Source: Laburnicola sp. R22_1 (Eukaryota; Ascomycota; Dothideomycetes; Pleosporales; Didymosphaeriaceae). Taken from it: DNA of 64,000 bases. A program made the translations under genes and the position numbers. Shown here piece after piece: positions 42,881 through 55,908 of this stretch (position 1 is its first letter; each line of letters begins with the position of its first letter). The notes below the pieces were generated by a model. That model was given only the letters and a program-made list of their open reading frames with translations, was not told where the DNA came from and made no database searches. Location: the NCBI GenBank assembly GCA_014281115.1, contig JACONQ010000005.1, positions 2,232,001 through 2,296,000 of the forward strand, given 5' to 3'.

Positions 42881-45800
42881 TGCTATGGCATGCAGAGGAA
42901 AGACGGGAAGCGATGAGTGATAGCACGAGGAGACATCATGGACCAGCCATTGTTTATATGATTTTTATCAGCCGGCCGATCAACTCTGGTTTCACGGATG
43001 ACGCGGTCGTTTCCGATTGCTCGCATTCGGACGAAAAAGCCGTACCCGCTCAATGCATGAATTCTCCGACCCTCCGGTGTAGAATTGCGCATACCGTATG
43101 CCTCGTGTTTGTGTGGTATAGGTTGCGGGGCATGTCGGTAGCGCTTTCTCTGATTGGTTTAGGTATATTGAGCGCGCGTCATCAACTCAGCCACATGTAT
43201 TCAAGATTCAAGATTTTTGCAAGAGCTGGTACACAGAAAAAAAAGGTTATAGCTAGATTTTCTTTTACCATAGTATAGTTGCGGGATGCAGCTTTGTTCA
43301 CAAAAAAAATAGGTATGTTGAAAGACACGTAGCGACCTCGTGGCTTCCCTAGGTCAACTAGACACCGTATATTTGTGACTGGGTGTCTGTATTGCTTTGA
43401 TCCTTGTATTTTATCGATACGTAACATCGGGATTTGGATATCAACCAGGTAAGCTATCATCTCGTAGGTTTCTGTTTGCTTCATGAATGTAATAATTTTT
43501 TTGCCAACGCTAGGTAACACACAGGATGTATTCGAATTCTTGGTCTGGTAGGAACCCCTAGTGAAAGGGCTTCATGATCCGTTGAATCGCGCAAAATACC
43601 CATGGTCAGGCTGCGGACGTGACTTTCAAGGTATGAACAAAAGCGTGGATCTACACTGCGAAGAGGATCGCCCGAATCCGCTCGATTCTTTGAACCGACT
43701 TTGTCGCCTGTGCCGTTAGGATGAAGATTTGTCGTTGTCCACCTACGTAGGTGACTCTGATGGTCCCGAGGTCTGCTAGATTGCACGTGACTTGCGCTCC
43801 ACCTGGGCAGCGGAGGATCGGAGCGGAGGATCGGAGCGGAGGATCGGAGCGGAAGATGGGAAACATGCGGGTAGGCCTCACTTGTCTTTAAATGTTTGTT
43901 CTCTCTCCACGCTGTCTCTCGAGCCGTATATACCGTATCTAATCACTGCAATCTTACCCTAACTAATGCTTGCAACCTTGGTAGCTCTATGCGCTGCCAT
44001 CCTGGTCGTTTGCAGTTTCAGGTTCGGAATATCACATGCGCATATTAAACGGCATGCTACCGTAGGTAAAATCTGGCTCAAATGGCATTCATTCATTCTG
44101 GGGGCGCATCACTCTCCCAGCGTTCATTGGCGCACTTGTACGGCACTGTGCACATTCCTTACAGACACTATTTGGAAACCGGAGACTTTCCTGGTTCCGT
44201 AAGTGACGTCATCATCCCTATCATTTCCATGCTTTACACTGCCTATTTCTAGATACCACGAATATACAATACTAGTGATAATCATTTCACACACTCTCTA
44301 CGCGGTATGAGAGAATTAAGAGTCCTTCGGTGCGAGCTTGGCGACCTCGTCAAGAATCCGGGGTTCGACGCCGCGTTCAGTCCATATGCCCTATTACGGA
44401 GCGTCTACCTTCATATCCAGTCGTATACGCGTGATGACGATACTCCGCTATACATTCGGCTAACACTGTGTGCTAGGTACTGGGTTTTAGTGCCTCCTGT
44501 TTTACTCCTCTCTGTGTATGGTGCGGACTCGACCTTGGTTAGAATCTCCACACGACGAAGATCTTCAATATTCGGGCCTAATCGCCACGGCACTTTTCGT
44601 CCGTCCTGCGACTTATTAATACGTTAGATGTTGCGGAGCATCGGAGTTTCGCTGCGAGATGCTCGACACGCTAGTGGGAAGCTGGGTGTCGGTGGTGGCG
44701 CCGCAGCCGTTGGGACGGGAGGCTGTTTCCGCAGGCTAAAATCTGACGGGCATGGATGGATGGCTTTTGGGTGGTTTCTGTAGGGGTGGATTAGACGGAA
44801 ATGCTTAGAGCATGTTTAATACCTGGTGGATCGAGGGGGGACACAAAATAAATAATACAGATATAGTAATGAAAGTTACAGGATATATGTCCAAGACGCC
44901 AATCCCACTAACCTCCCAGTTCCTTTCCTTTCGTTAACTCTCCACTTCTCTCATGGTTCGAGCAGTTTTTGAATCATCACTAAACTGAAGCCAGAGATGA
45001 GCATTCTTGATGCTCCTATCATAGCTTTCCCTCACAACGTTTTACCGTGTACAGAAAGGTCGCGAAGTCTCGTCTTTTGATGCTCCTGTCTTCGGCTTCG
45101 GCGCATTAGACTCCAGCGTATCTTCCACAGGCAGATATGTAGGCCAACTGATTTTACTTATTATTTTAATAACGAACTCATTCTCTAAGTTGTTCATGAG
45201 CCAACTATATTGCACTATTCGCGAAGTCCCGTACACAAATGGTTTCTTAACCGAATTGAATTTTATACCTCGCTTTTTCATCTACACTCCAAACTTATAC
45301 TTATACACACACAGAACTACATCGCGTCTAGGGACTGCTAGATCAATAAAAATATAGATAGTGGGCGCTCACTCTCTTCTTGTGCTTCTCCTTCCTCCTC
45401 CTCACTTCCAAACCCATCGCACCCACCACCACAACCTACAACCAACGCATCCAATCCCATCCTTACTACCCTCTTACTGAAAAAGCCATACCTCCCTCCA
45501 GCTGCTTAAATAACAATCCCTCTAGAATCTACTACAACCTCGACAAAACAGCGCGCTAGTATAGACGCTTTAATCCCATCCGCCATCGTTCTCGTTGTAA
45601 GCTTGATGGATGGGTCTTCGAAGCGTACTGTGTGTTACCGCAGGATAGGCGATACAAAGGGGAAATTTACTCAAACGCTTGTGCTGCAGCTGCACAGGTC
45701 TTAGGGTAGGGCGTCATACTGTGTTCGATTGGACATTCATCCAGTGAGTAATAGATGGCGACGTGGTGCGTTTCGCATATGAAGCAGCGTTGAAGCAAAT

Positions 45801-45893
45801 ATCAATTCATTAGATAGCAGTTAGAACAAATAGCATGTAGCAAAGACCAGGCGGATGCCGGGATGCGCGAGGACACCCTCACCCTCTTCGACT
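42881..45893. other. Gene-poor region with no recognised gene
   Basis: About 3 kb. Short frames (43966-44202 with a hydrophobic start, 44307-44627) lack conserved features or credible introns. The only structure noted is a 13 bp tandem repeat at 43810-43850. It may contain unrecognised lineage-specific genes or decayed sequence. Confidence 0.5.
43810..43850. repeat. 13 bp tandem repeat, about three copies
   Basis: The unit GCGGAGGATCGGA is repeated three times head to tail, followed by a partial diverged unit. Confidence 0.8.
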
Positions 45894-47582
45894 CTACACC
45901 ACCATTTTGAAATTCGGGTCCCGATCATCGCCCTTGCCTTCCCAAGCCGTATGCTTGCCCTGCGCCTTATCGCGATTCATCTTCCAAACCCACAGCATAT
46001 TCGCAGCAATTCTACGTTCCCGTTAGCCATCGTATCCACCCACCAAAACACGAAGACGACGGACGACTTACAAAACCCACGCCGCACACAGCAACCCCAG
46101 CATGATACTATGACTCTTATGAAAGTGCGGCCCCTCCTTCTTCTGATACACGAAACTCGCCACGAAACCGCCAGCATTCGCTACCATAAGCTGCAGCGCC
46201 GACGTCGTAGCGCGTTTGTAGTGGCCGGCCGAGTTATTGCTGTTCCACGAGAGTATGCACGGTACAGAGGCGAACATGCCAGTCGCCATCATGAAGGTCA
46301 TTCCGTACTGGACGTGGGGGTTTGTGCTCTGCGAAATGACGCCGTATCCGATGATGGCGATGGGCAAGACGCAGAGCATGACAGGGCCGCGTAAGGCAAG
46401 CTTGTCAGAGAGGATGGCGACGAATACCGTGCATATCGCTGCTACGGCGTAGGGAATGACAGTCCACAGCTGCGCTTCGTTGGGATCGCTGGCGAACTTC
46501 AAATTGTTGATGATGGTAGGTAGGAAAAGGCCGAAGGAATATAGTCCGCAGAGAATGGAGAAATAGGCGAGTGCAGATAGCCAAACTTGCACGTTGAAGA
46601 TGCCGCGCTTGACTTCGTCCCATGAGAAGGGTTCATGCGCGCGGTTTTCCTCGTCGAGGCGTTGACGGCCATGGACCTTCTCTTCTGCCGTCAGGAAGCC
46701 CGCGGACTCGATGGAATTCGGTAGCCCGAAGTAGCTGAATGCGCCGATGACTACGGTAAGCAGCCCCTCAATTATAAGTATCCATCTGCAGCATTTTAGC
46801 GCAATGTATTTTCTTCGTCCAAGGCTGACTCACCTCCAGCCCGCCAGGCCGCCTCTGTGCCCTATCGCGTTCAATCCACGGGCGAGTAGCCCACCGAAAG
46901 CGCCAGAAAGAGATGCAGCGGTGTAGAAGATACCAATCCGCAGTGCGAGCTCGGTGCGCCGATAGAAATGTGACAAGTAGAGGACCTGACCATATTAGCA
47001 GTATTCTCCAGTGACTGGGTGTAAGAAGCCTACCATGCCCGGAAGGAGACCGCCTTCTGCAACACCGAGTAACGCTCGAACAGCCACGAATGAGCCAAAG
47101 CCTTTCACAAAGCCGAGACACATTGTAAGCATTCCCCAGACGGCGGTCAAGAGCGGAAGCCAGATTTTTGGCGACATCTTCTTCAGTACCAAATTACTCG
47201 GAAGCTCGCTGGGCATGATATCAGCTTATATTCAGCGCCAAAACACATGGAAAATTCCTTACCTCGCAATGTATGTTGCGTAGAACGCGCAGAGCCCAAC
47301 GGCGTATTCATGGTCGGTCATATTAGTATCCGCCTGTAGCCCCAGTATTTTCGCATTGCCGACATTCGTGCGATCAATAAACGAGCAGAGGAACAGCAAT
47401 GCGAGGACGGGAAGTATCCTACTCTCGTCAGTGATTTTTTGGGCTACAATGAAAGCATCAATTTACCTAACATCCATTTTCCATAGGACCTGTCGAGTCA
47501 ACTCCGACGCGTCCCCAATCTCCTCAGCGGCAATCTCTTCGTCATTTCTTGCGTCGTCTTTTCCGATCTTCTCGTCCTGCAT
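45894..47582 (-). CDS. MFS transporter, anion:cation symporter (ACS) family
   Basis: Model complement(join(45894..46011, 46072..46785, 46834..46985, 47034..47208, 47263..47418, 47467..47582)), 476 aa with five introns of 48-60 nt. The acidic cytoplasmic N-terminus leads to LPVLALLFLCSFIDRTNVGNAK, the classic first-helix signature of the Dal5/Tna1-type ACS family. GVAEGGLLPGM and YRRTELALRIGIFYTAASLSGAFGGLLA follow, also family hallmarks. The central loop and helices 7-12 are present, and the tail ends in HTAWEGKGDDRDPNF. Members import carboxylates and vitamins (nicotinate, allantoate, biotin precursors) across the plasma membrane; the substrate here is not predictable. Several open frames in other phases overlap it and are shadows. 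Confidence 0.93.
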
Positions 47583-49311
47583 CTTGTCCGGCGAAGAAGT
47601 CGTAATCACTGTTGTAACTTTGTCGAAGCAAAAATGGAGCAGCAAGCGAAGGGAGCAGGCACAACGTTGCGACGCGGGGAAGTGTTAAATATATGACATG
47701 CAGGCTTAAAGCCTGCCCGCGAACGGTAGCACAGGCTGCCAGCAGGCGCTTTCCCCATTGGGGGTGCACAAAGCAAGGGCCTGACCATGGGGAACGGTGG
47801 GGGACGTCAGAATGATCATCTAGAGCTTTGCCAGCGGCAGCTGGTCTGGCTCCGAAGCTTCGCATATTAAAAAACTTCAAAAAAGCGCGTTGTGCCCCGA
47901 GACCTAAACAGTTCTTCACACTTGGAGCTCCCCACTACGCTTTCCATCAAGCGAAGAGCGAGTGCAGCATGATATCCGAGATTAACGCCATCCGAAGGGT
48001 GTGGATTGGTGCGTCCGTTCCAAGCTCATCGAAGCTTTCTGGCGCAGGGGCGCCGTCGCGGGAGGGGTTGCCAATATCTGGGCGCATTGGCAACGCACTG
48101 GACAGTGGAGGCACAGCGGCACACTCGCTCGAAGGCGGCGAAGGCAGTCAACATGTCGGTCAGCGTTCAACCCCAGGGTAGGCAAGTCCAACGATGCGCC
48201 ATCGACTCTCGGCCGATAAAACCCCGCAAACGAAAGACGCCAGAGAGGCTCCGGGAGCTTGCCGACGGCATGGCGCCGCGAACGAATGGCTCGTGAAGAC
48301 TCCAAACCGAGAATTGGACGTATCCTCGAACTTCAATGAGAAGTTACGATGGGCAGATTGGGGCGCAAGGTGATGCGAGCGTGAGAATAGCTGATGTGGG
48401 ATGCCGTAGGATATCCGATACCCCCCACTATGACCGCCACGGCGTATCCGCGAGCTTGTCCGGCTGATGCGCAACTCGGTGCAGAGCCAAGCAAGACAAC
48501 AAACACGCGACAATCCCGATGGCGTCTCGCGCGACGCAAGAATCGTACGCGATTACCCACTACCAGTTTCTGCCACTGGTCGATCCCTCGCCCGGAGTCG
48601 CCCTCCTAGACGTCATCGCCAACGCCGGTGCCTTTGACTGGTAGCGCTGCGTGATGTATTATCGCATCATCGAATGCTGTAGCTGGGTCATAACGAGGGC
48701 AAAACGTGGTTAGCTGGCAGTATTGTAGCATGCTTGCTCGGAAGTTTCTGTGTGGACTCAAGGCTGGATTACCAGTGTTGGGAGTGATGGAGGACAACAC
48801 GATGGTGCTAGCAATAACAGATCCTAGACGAGATGCTGGTGTTGATGGATAGGAGCGCCCCGGCGGGAGCGACACCGCTCACGTCTCCGGCAAAGACGTG
48901 ATAGAGCAACGCTCGAATCGTAGAAACTGAGTATGACGCGTGCGATGGGTGCATTGAAGAGGTGAGTCGAATGCTACCTTGAAGACAACGGTGGAGGAGT
49001 GTAGGAGTCATAGTAGCGGCAGTGCGGTAATAAGTCACATCGCAGTGGAAGGAGCGACCGGAGCACGTAAGACTCGCCACTTGAGGCCTCGACGGTTCCA
49101 ATGGCGCGCAGAGCCTTGAAATGGCTCAGAATCCCCAGAGAGATAAATAAAACGCGTAATGCATGGACGTTACGTGTCATTCGGTTCTCCGAAGGGACAC
49201 AGCGCCGCTGAGATGCCTCTCAAGACCATAGCTAGTCAATCGACAGTGGACGCTAGATACGATTCATTGCGGTGCGCTGTATATACACGCCTCCAGGACA
49301 AGACTTCTTCT
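47583..49311. other. Gene-poor region, no recognised gene
   Basis: Several short overlapping frames at 47982-48305 and a 41-codon ATG frame near 48519 (MASRATQESYAITHYQF...) have no recognisable family. They may be remnants of one gene. Confidence 0.45.
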
Positions 49312-50992
49312 TTACTCCATGTCCTTCAGATCCTTCGCAACGCGAAACTCAGCATCAGTCTTACTCCTCACATCCTCTACGCTAACCCCCTTTGCTACCT
49401 CCGTCAACGTCAACCCACCCTTCTTCCTATCAACTTCGAACACACACATGTCCGTAATGATCGTGCTGACGCACTTCGCCCCAGTAAGCGGTAGCTTGCA
49501 CTCCTGCACAATCTTGCTACTGCCATCCTTCGCCACATGTTCCGTTGCAACCACGACTTTTGTGGCATCCGGGCTGCCGACAAGATCCATAGCGCCGCCC
49601 ATACCCTTGAACACCTTGCCTGGTATCATATAGTTTGCGAGGTCCCCGGAGGTGCTAACTTGGAGGGCCCCAAGGATGGACACGTCCACGTGGCCGCCAC
49701 GGATCATGCCGAAAGACTCGGCGCTGTCAAAGGTGGACGCACCGGGGAGGAGGGTAACGGTTTGTTTTCCGGCGTTGATGATATCAGCGTCGACTTCTTC
49801 CTCGGTGGGATGCGGACCCATGCCGAGGATGCCGTTTTCGCTTTGCAACCACACCTTTGTACCCTCTGGCACGAAAGTCGCTGCCATTGTGGGAATGCCA
49901 ACACCAAGGTTGACGTAGTATCCGTGCTTGAGCTCCTTCGCTGCCCGTCGCGCAATTCGGTTTCGACGCACTGCGTCTTGGTTCGCCTCCGACACCTTGC
50001 CATCATCGTTGGGATCGCGGAGCTTCTTGATCTCAATGTTCTTCCGTGCGGTCGCCGGGACAATGCGGTTGACAAAGATGCCAGGTAGGTGAACATCGTT
50101 CGGGTCTAGTGACCCAACGGGAACGATTTCCTCTGCTTCAACGATGGTAAGCCGCGCTGCTTTAGCCATAATGGGTCCGAAAGCTTTCGTTGTGTATCTG
50201 GAAGCCTTAGCGAACGCCGGCAAAGAGTTCGGTGTTATCATACCTGAAAACGCAGTTGCCCTCCTCGTCAGCTTTCCAAGCTCTCAGTATCGCGGCGTCA
50301 CCCGGAAGTGCAGTCTCCATCAGGTACTTTCGGCCGTTGAATTCGCGGCTCTCTCGCGGAGTGCCGTAACCAATAGCGTTGCCCTCGCTATCGAATTGTG
50401 CTGGGATCTTGCCGTCTTCCAGCAGTGTGTTGACAGCTGTAGGAGTATAAAAGGCTGGGATTCCCGCGCCAGCAGCTCTTATCCTCTCCGCCAGCGTTCC
50501 TTGCGGGCACAGCTCAATGGTGATGGCACCAGATAGATATTGCTTCTCCAATGCTTTGTTATTTCCCAAGAAGCTTATGATCAGCTTATTGACTTGCCCG
50601 GATTTCGTGATGAGGGCCAGCCCGCCAACATCTTCGATGCCAGCATTGTTTGATACTGCGGTGAGTGAGTGTAGTGACTTTGCGCCTCGGTTTTGAATCG
50701 CCTTAATAAGAGTTTCGGCAACGCCGCATAGCCCAAAACCTGCGCTGAGGACTGTAGACCCCGACTTAAGGTCTGCGACCGCCTCGTCGGCCGACTTGAA
50801 GAGCTTCGACTTCGAGCGATCGATGGTAGGTTCGCGTGGAGTCGGGATAGTTTTAAATCTTTTCTGGGAAACGAACCTCCATCTCCTATCTACACTTCGG
50901 GCAGCGCGCAACTGTGTGGGTATGGGTCGATTCGCGCATATGCGCGAGGGAAGCAAGAGCAATAATCGCGACGACGTCGACAATGTGTCCAT
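49312..50992 (-). CDS. Succinyl-CoA:3-ketoacid CoA-transferase (SCOT), mitochondrial
   Basis: Model complement(join(49312..50197, 50244..50992)), 544 aa. The 46 nt intron (GTATGA donor, CCAG acceptor) joins the two halves as CVFR|YTTKAFGPIMAKAA, matching the family. The first about 45 residues are Arg/Ser/Leu-rich with few acids, a mitochondrial presequence. The alpha half contains GSTVLSAGFGLCGVAE and SNNAG; the beta half contains NLGVGIPTM and the catalytic glutamate in SENGILGMG (Glu about 370), which forms the enzyme-CoA thioester. The enzyme moves CoA from succinyl-CoA to acetoacetate and related acids, linking ketone-body, acetate or propionate use to the citric acid cycle. In filamentous ascomycetes related CoA-transferases can also act on propionyl-CoA. 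Confidence 0.96.
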
Positions 50993-51504
50993 TGTGAGTG
51001 CAAAGTAGAGGGAAGACGCTTCAATCACATGCGGATAGCACGTAATCGATCGGAAATAAGGGCCCCGAGCTACCGGCCGTCGGATTTGGCTCGGTGACTG
51101 TAATGAAGATGGGGGTTGGGCGCAAGTGGCCGCCCGTTCAACTGGCCATGACGCGCGAAGCTGCGTTTCGTGACGGACATAAATCTGGCGCCGAGGTGGG
51201 CGGGCTCGGGCGATCATGCCGCGGTTGTGCTAAAAGTCAACACCAAATCATGCGAAGAACTTCGCATCCTCCTAGAATCAGTAGCATACAGGAACATGTT
51301 ACGGCTGAAGGCGACAATGCTCCAAGGCGTGTATGCAAGCGAGCGATGGTGGAGGCGGAAATGGTCGAACCCCATGCTGGAGAGGCCGCGGCTGTGTGGA
51401 GACGTTCCTATAAGGTATTTCTTTGGACTGTTCAAAAATGGCTGGAAGGATTGAAAGAATACCACTGTGTGCAGAGCGGCACACTGCAGGATCATTTACT
51501 TTTA
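50993..51504. other. Intergenic region between SCOT and the Zn2Cys6 gene
   Basis: Promoter side of the CoA-transferase gene and 3' region of the regulator. Overlapping frames on both strands have no family features. Confidence 0.5.
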
Positions 51505-53817
51505 CTAGAATCCGGGATCCATGGGATTGATCCAATCCATCCACATCAGGGAGTCGAGCTCGTGCATTGGGACATCTAGAAGTGCGGAGTCGAAGTCGCC
51601 GACGTTCATCACTGTCTCGATGATCTCGTTACCAGACATGGCAGAAAATTGGAGGGGTTCCGCCCATGTGGTGGGCAACTGATACGGCGGTTGAGTAGAG
51701 GATTGCAAGAGGTCGGAAGCGGGAACAAATAAGGAGTTCGTCGCAGCTGGAGCTTGAGAGATGTGGTCGAACGAAGTCGGCTGTGCCGGCGGAGGTAGCT
51801 CCGGTGCATGTTTGATCAGTTCACGCAAGGATTTCCCGTATATTACGGAAGCACCATTTCTATGGCTCGGTGTGCTTCCAATGCGCTCCAGCACTGTAGC
51901 TGTTTCTTCAATGAGGTTGCGGACGCTCGGTGCCAGATTATAACTTCCGTATGGCGACGGTGCGCTCAGTGTCAATGCGACACAAGCGGCGAAGCAGATC
52001 ATCGTGACCGTGTTGTTCGGCATGGACTTCAAGCGCACTTCTCCTTGTATCGCTACACGCATGACGTTCAGGGCCGCCGATAAGGTAGATGCCCGGAGCA
52101 AGCGCTTGACTTCCAGTGGCGCGGTAGGATGGTTAATGACGTGGCTGTACGCTGACAGGCGCGTGTGAGGAAGAAGGATCTCTACATATGGTGGTAAAAT
52201 CTTCTGCTCGCCCTCGCCGATGATGTGTGTCCATTTCGCGAGCCAGGTATTGAAAAAGCCTTCGATGATCGCTTCGATGTCTTCAGCCACCTTGGAACCA
52301 ACATCGGTAGCTTGGTATAAATCACATTTCGAACGGACAGCCCTGAACAAGTTATCAAGGTCGCGTCTCAGCACAGCCATGGACACCAGCGGCCCGTCCT
52401 GGGGATCTGGGGTCGTATCGATGTGCCAATTGTCGCAGTACATGATTAGTGGGGTTACTGTAGCGCAAAAGCTGCGGCCGCGAGCTAAGCCTATGCCACG
52501 GTCTAGCACGAACAGCGCTATCCAGGCTCGCTCTCTTCTGCGAAGCATCTGTTTGCCCAGTTCCGATGTGGAATCGACGTCTTCGAAGCCATCCATGGTC
52601 AAAGCTTTCTTCGCGTCAAGGCAATAGCCTTTCGGGACACGCTTGAGTACATCTTGGTCGAACGACGACGAGGGAACGATGATCTTGTTGAGCGACAGGT
52701 CCAAGGCTATGCTTAGCGCGGTTGACATGTACAGACCTGTGTCGTCGTCTCCGGCATTTACGCCGGGGTGCATCCAGGGCACATTGACCATAAAAGCTAT
52801 GACGATTTCGACAGAGCGGAACCTCTTCGCAATCACTTGTTCGGCCATAAACTTCCTGTGCACGAGCAAGCGTTTGCACATGGCCGCAGCTGATGGCAAG
52901 AATAACGATGACGCCGCTAAGAGCGAGGTCAGAAGGAATGCTGACTGTCTGCGGCAGAAAGCCAGAGTATGCGTCGCCTTATCTGAGCCCCAACGCGTAT
53001 GTGCTAGTTTTTCGTGATAGCTGAAACCCTCAGTCAGTCTGTCCTACTAAAAGTCGACGAATTCTCGCCATTTCCAATCCATCATGAATTCTATGGGCGA
53101 AGCCCAAAGAGTAGGTTGGATGAAGACGCAAGATTCATGACGGACTTACAATGAAAGTAATAGCTCAGCTTCTTCTTCCGTCACCAGGCCGAGATCGATC
53201 GGATCGTAAGCAGGGCCGCGATCTAGGCTGGCCTTGATTGGAAGGAAGAATCGATGGACATCTGACTGTTGGTCGGCGTTGCTACCTAGATGTGATGTGG
53301 ATGGACTAAAGGGGTTTTCGATAGTTTGCGACGAAGACAAGCGCAGATCTGATGCGCGAGCAAGCAATTGAAGAGGATTCTCGGCATCATCCAGGGGTTG
53401 CTGATCCTCGCTCACATGTGCCACTCCGTCCGCAGGTGCGGCAACGCTGTTGGAAGGGCTGCTGGTTGAGGAAGTTCGGCGTCCGCGTGCTTCGAGGAGG
53501 AGTTGCTGCAGCTGTTCGACAGTGTTCTCGCCTAAATCTGGGTCTGCCTTTGATTTTTTGATCGCCTCTTCAATATGGTGGAGAGCCTTTTCGAGTCCGG
53601 TTCGCTTACTGGTAGAAGTTTAGAGAAGATCGGAATCGGAAAGGTGATATCCGACTTACTTCCTGACGCCTTTCTGTCTTCCGACATGGAATCCATCCGG
53701 TATAACGCACGCAGATCCCGAATGCAAGCACTTCTCGCAAACCTCGGCTCCAGGGCCCCTTCTGCACCGAATCTTGCTCTTTCGGCAGGCAAGGCAGGCA
53801 GCCTGCTTGGTGGACAT
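51505..53817 (-). CDS. Zn2Cys6 (Gal4-type) transcription factor with fungal TF domain
   Basis: Model complement(join(51505..53020, 53150..53608, 53660..53817)), 710 aa. The N-terminus MSTKQAACLACRKSKIRC... carries six cysteines spaced C-x2-C-x6-C-x8-C-x2-C-x6-C, a complete binuclear zinc cluster. A predicted coiled-coil linker (KALHHIEEAIKKSK...VEQLQQLLLEA) for dimerisation follows. The central fungal-specific TF domain begins about residue 205 (YHEKLAHTRWG...LAFCRRQSAFLL) with LSIALDLSLNK and RRRERAWIALFVLDRG. The C-terminus is Pro/Ser-rich then acidic (DFDSALLDVPMHELDSLMWMDW), likely the activation domain. It resembles regulators of carbon or acetate use, but the targets cannot be told. Lying 512 bp upstream of the SCOT gene on the same strand, it could regulate it; this is inference only. 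Confidence 0.93.
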
Positions 53818-54739
53818 GGTCGCAGAGTTGCATTCAACTTTCTTGAGGCCACTAGTCCCCTGTATCCTTTTCAGGGCTTGCAGAGTCGTCGCTGCGACAT
53901 TTATAGAGTTGGGGGGAGGCGATGCGGGGAATAGGCGGCGATGCAGCCGGAAAGCGTAGACACGCAGCGAGGAGTGTAGAACATGCTACAGCTATGTCCC
54001 AAGCGAAACGTCATAAAAACAGAATGCCAATATTCACACTGCGGCGCAGGTTGCGGTGAAGATGTTGGGTTGAAGCCTGTCAAGTGTCCGGGCCAGCTGA
54101 GTCACGCACGCTACGTTAGTGTCCCGCCGCGTCACAGCCCCCCAGCGCTGGGTGCGTCATGCACAACCCTTGAATGTACCTGCATCCCAGTTTGACGTTG
54201 ACATTATCCATCGGACCCTTCCAAGCTTCCATAGCCAGACGATCAGGTCGTTGTTGCACACTCACTACGCCGCATCGCCGTTTATCCTGCCTCCAGCAAG
54301 TTGCACCGTGTGACATGGTGCACGTTCCGACACTTGGGTTCGAAACATATGACAACCCAATATTATTCTTAGCTTGCAAGGACTACCTCGTCATCTACAA
54401 CCTTCGAAGATTGTTGTTTGCCTCGTTAGCCGGTGCTATTAATAGACGAGGCTGCGGCGGCGAGACATAGGTATGGTAGTAGGACACAAGTTTTGCCCCA
54501 GTAAAGGCAGCACGAAGGCTGTATGTACTCAACCGTCTCTCCTGCAGCCGTAGGTATGCATGGCTCCCACGTAGCACATCACGAATCGCACAGCACCTAC
54601 CGAGTCACCAAACACGGTCCTTTCTTCTTTCGAGAGCAGCAATGTTGTCGGAAGCAGACATGTTGTCGATCCTCCAGGACACGTCCATACTTGAGGACAT
54701 GCTGCGCGACAAGATCCCCCATACAAAGCTTTGTTCGCT
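53818..54739. other. Intergenic region, nothing recognised
   Basis: Divergent promoter region between the Zn2Cys6 gene (minus) and the small gene at 54740 (plus). Short frames only. Confidence 0.5.
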
Positions 54740-55240
54740 ATGGATCAGCATATGGGCCACTTTCGTCGCGTGAAGAGCGAAGACTTTGCCGCGCAAGTAG
54801 CATCAGAGGACACTGTTGCCACCAATTCGGTCAACTCCGAAGAACCTCTACTAAGCACAAGCATCCCTGATGGAGCGATCGGCCATACAGTGAAACAAGA
54901 AGAGCCGGGCAAGAGGCGTTTCAAGAATGCGCTGAAAGGCGTGCTAGGATTTACTGCTAAGGAGCAAGCCAAACAGGATGCACAGAGGTTGAGTGCTGAG
55001 GAAATGTTTCGCCAGATAACTCGCGAGGTGGCTTGTCGCAGGAAGCGCGCAGAACACGACCAGAAATTTACCAGGAGATTAGGGTATGGTGACGGTCACA
55101 CATGCCAGGATTGGGCTTCGGAAATCGCTTGTAGGTGTTATTCGGGTTGTTTTAGCGACAACTGGGCCCTCCACAAGGCTAACTACACTCAGTACTGGTC
55201 GAAGAACGCAAGCCTGCTCCGAATGCGGCTCACGTATTGA
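54740..55240 (+). CDS. Small protein with a degenerate MYND-like C-terminus (tentative)
   Basis: An open frame of 166 codons from ATG 54740 to TGA 55240. The N-terminal half is acidic and Ser-rich; the middle is basic and probably helical (KEQAKQDAQRLSAEEMFRQI). The end, CYSGCFSDNWALHKANYTQYW, resembles the last part of an MYND zinc finger (YCS..C...W.LHK..C), but the final Cys is Tyr and the upstream pairs are not properly spaced. Coding potential is supported by composition only. An adjacent frame (55237-55440, ending RRFRGTD) may be a further exon, but no clear intron joins them. Confidence 0.4.
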   Translation: MDQHMGHFRRVKSEDFAAQVASEDTVATNSVNSEEPLLSTSIPDGAIGHTVKQEEPGKRRFKNALKGVLGFTAKEQAKQDAQRLSAEEMFRQITREVACRRKRAEHDQKFTRRLGYGDGHTCQDWASEIACRCYSGCFSDNWALHKANYTQYWSKNASLLRMRLTY

Positions 55241-55908
55241 TACGCTCGAGTTTCCGAGAAGTTACGTCAGGGTGTTACATTAAGTATGTTGCGGAAGTAT
55301 TTGAAGGAGAGGATGATACCAAACGGAGCCTATATACATTTGCCGAGGCTGGTAACTCGCACTTGGATGCTTTGACGGAACTTTATAGGGCCTTGGACTT
55401 GAAGCGCGATCGCTATCGCCGGTTCCGTGGGACCGACTAAGTCGATATTGGAATTGGCTCACCTGCCCCCTTCATCCATTATCATGTTTTGTATCTAATT
55501 TCCAAATGGCATCACTACTATTTCTTGTCCCACTTTCTCATTGAATCCTTTCTATGTGACTCACATATCTTGTGTTCATTCAATACTGGATTGTCTTCAT
55601 ACTAGGTTTGAGTCAAGCAACACTAACTCTTATTGTATAGGATCGATGAGCAGCGTCACACTCGAGCTTCTAATCAGGCTTGCCCACTTCAATAAGAGCA
55701 TTCAGTATGACTGGATAGCCAAAGAACGTCCTAGTATAAATACTACCACCTCTCTACCTCTTCTTCACTTTCTTCTCCACATAATTTTCCCTGTCAGACA
55801 GCTCTATTCTGCTATCTCCTTAACATCAGCATAACGAACAGCACATCATCACGTACACCCGCTACGCGCATCAAATACACACTGCTGCTATCATCAAGTT
55901 CAGCAACA
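55241..55908. other. Region between two small genes
   Basis: Includes a short frame at 55237-55440 with a pattern (GNSHLDALTELYRAL) vaguely like the end of the protein encoded at 55909, and the promoter of that gene. Confidence 0.4.
55735..55742 (+). promoter_or_regulatory. TATA-like element upstream of the 55909 gene
   Basis: TATAAATA lies about 170 bp before ATG 55909, followed by a pyrimidine-rich stretch that often marks fungal transcription starts. Confidence 0.4.

Noticed and set aside
43966..44202. A small secreted protein with a hydrophobic start
   Set aside because: Only the first 25 residues look signal-like; the rest has no cysteine pattern, no introns and no family resemblance.
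46768..47121. A separate 117-codon gene on the minus strand
   Set aside because: It is an out-of-phase reading of exons 3 and 4 and the introns of the MFS transporter.
48519..48642. A 41-codon ATG frame in front of SCOT
   Set aside because: Too short and without a credible donor leading to another exon; kept only as part of the gene-poor region.
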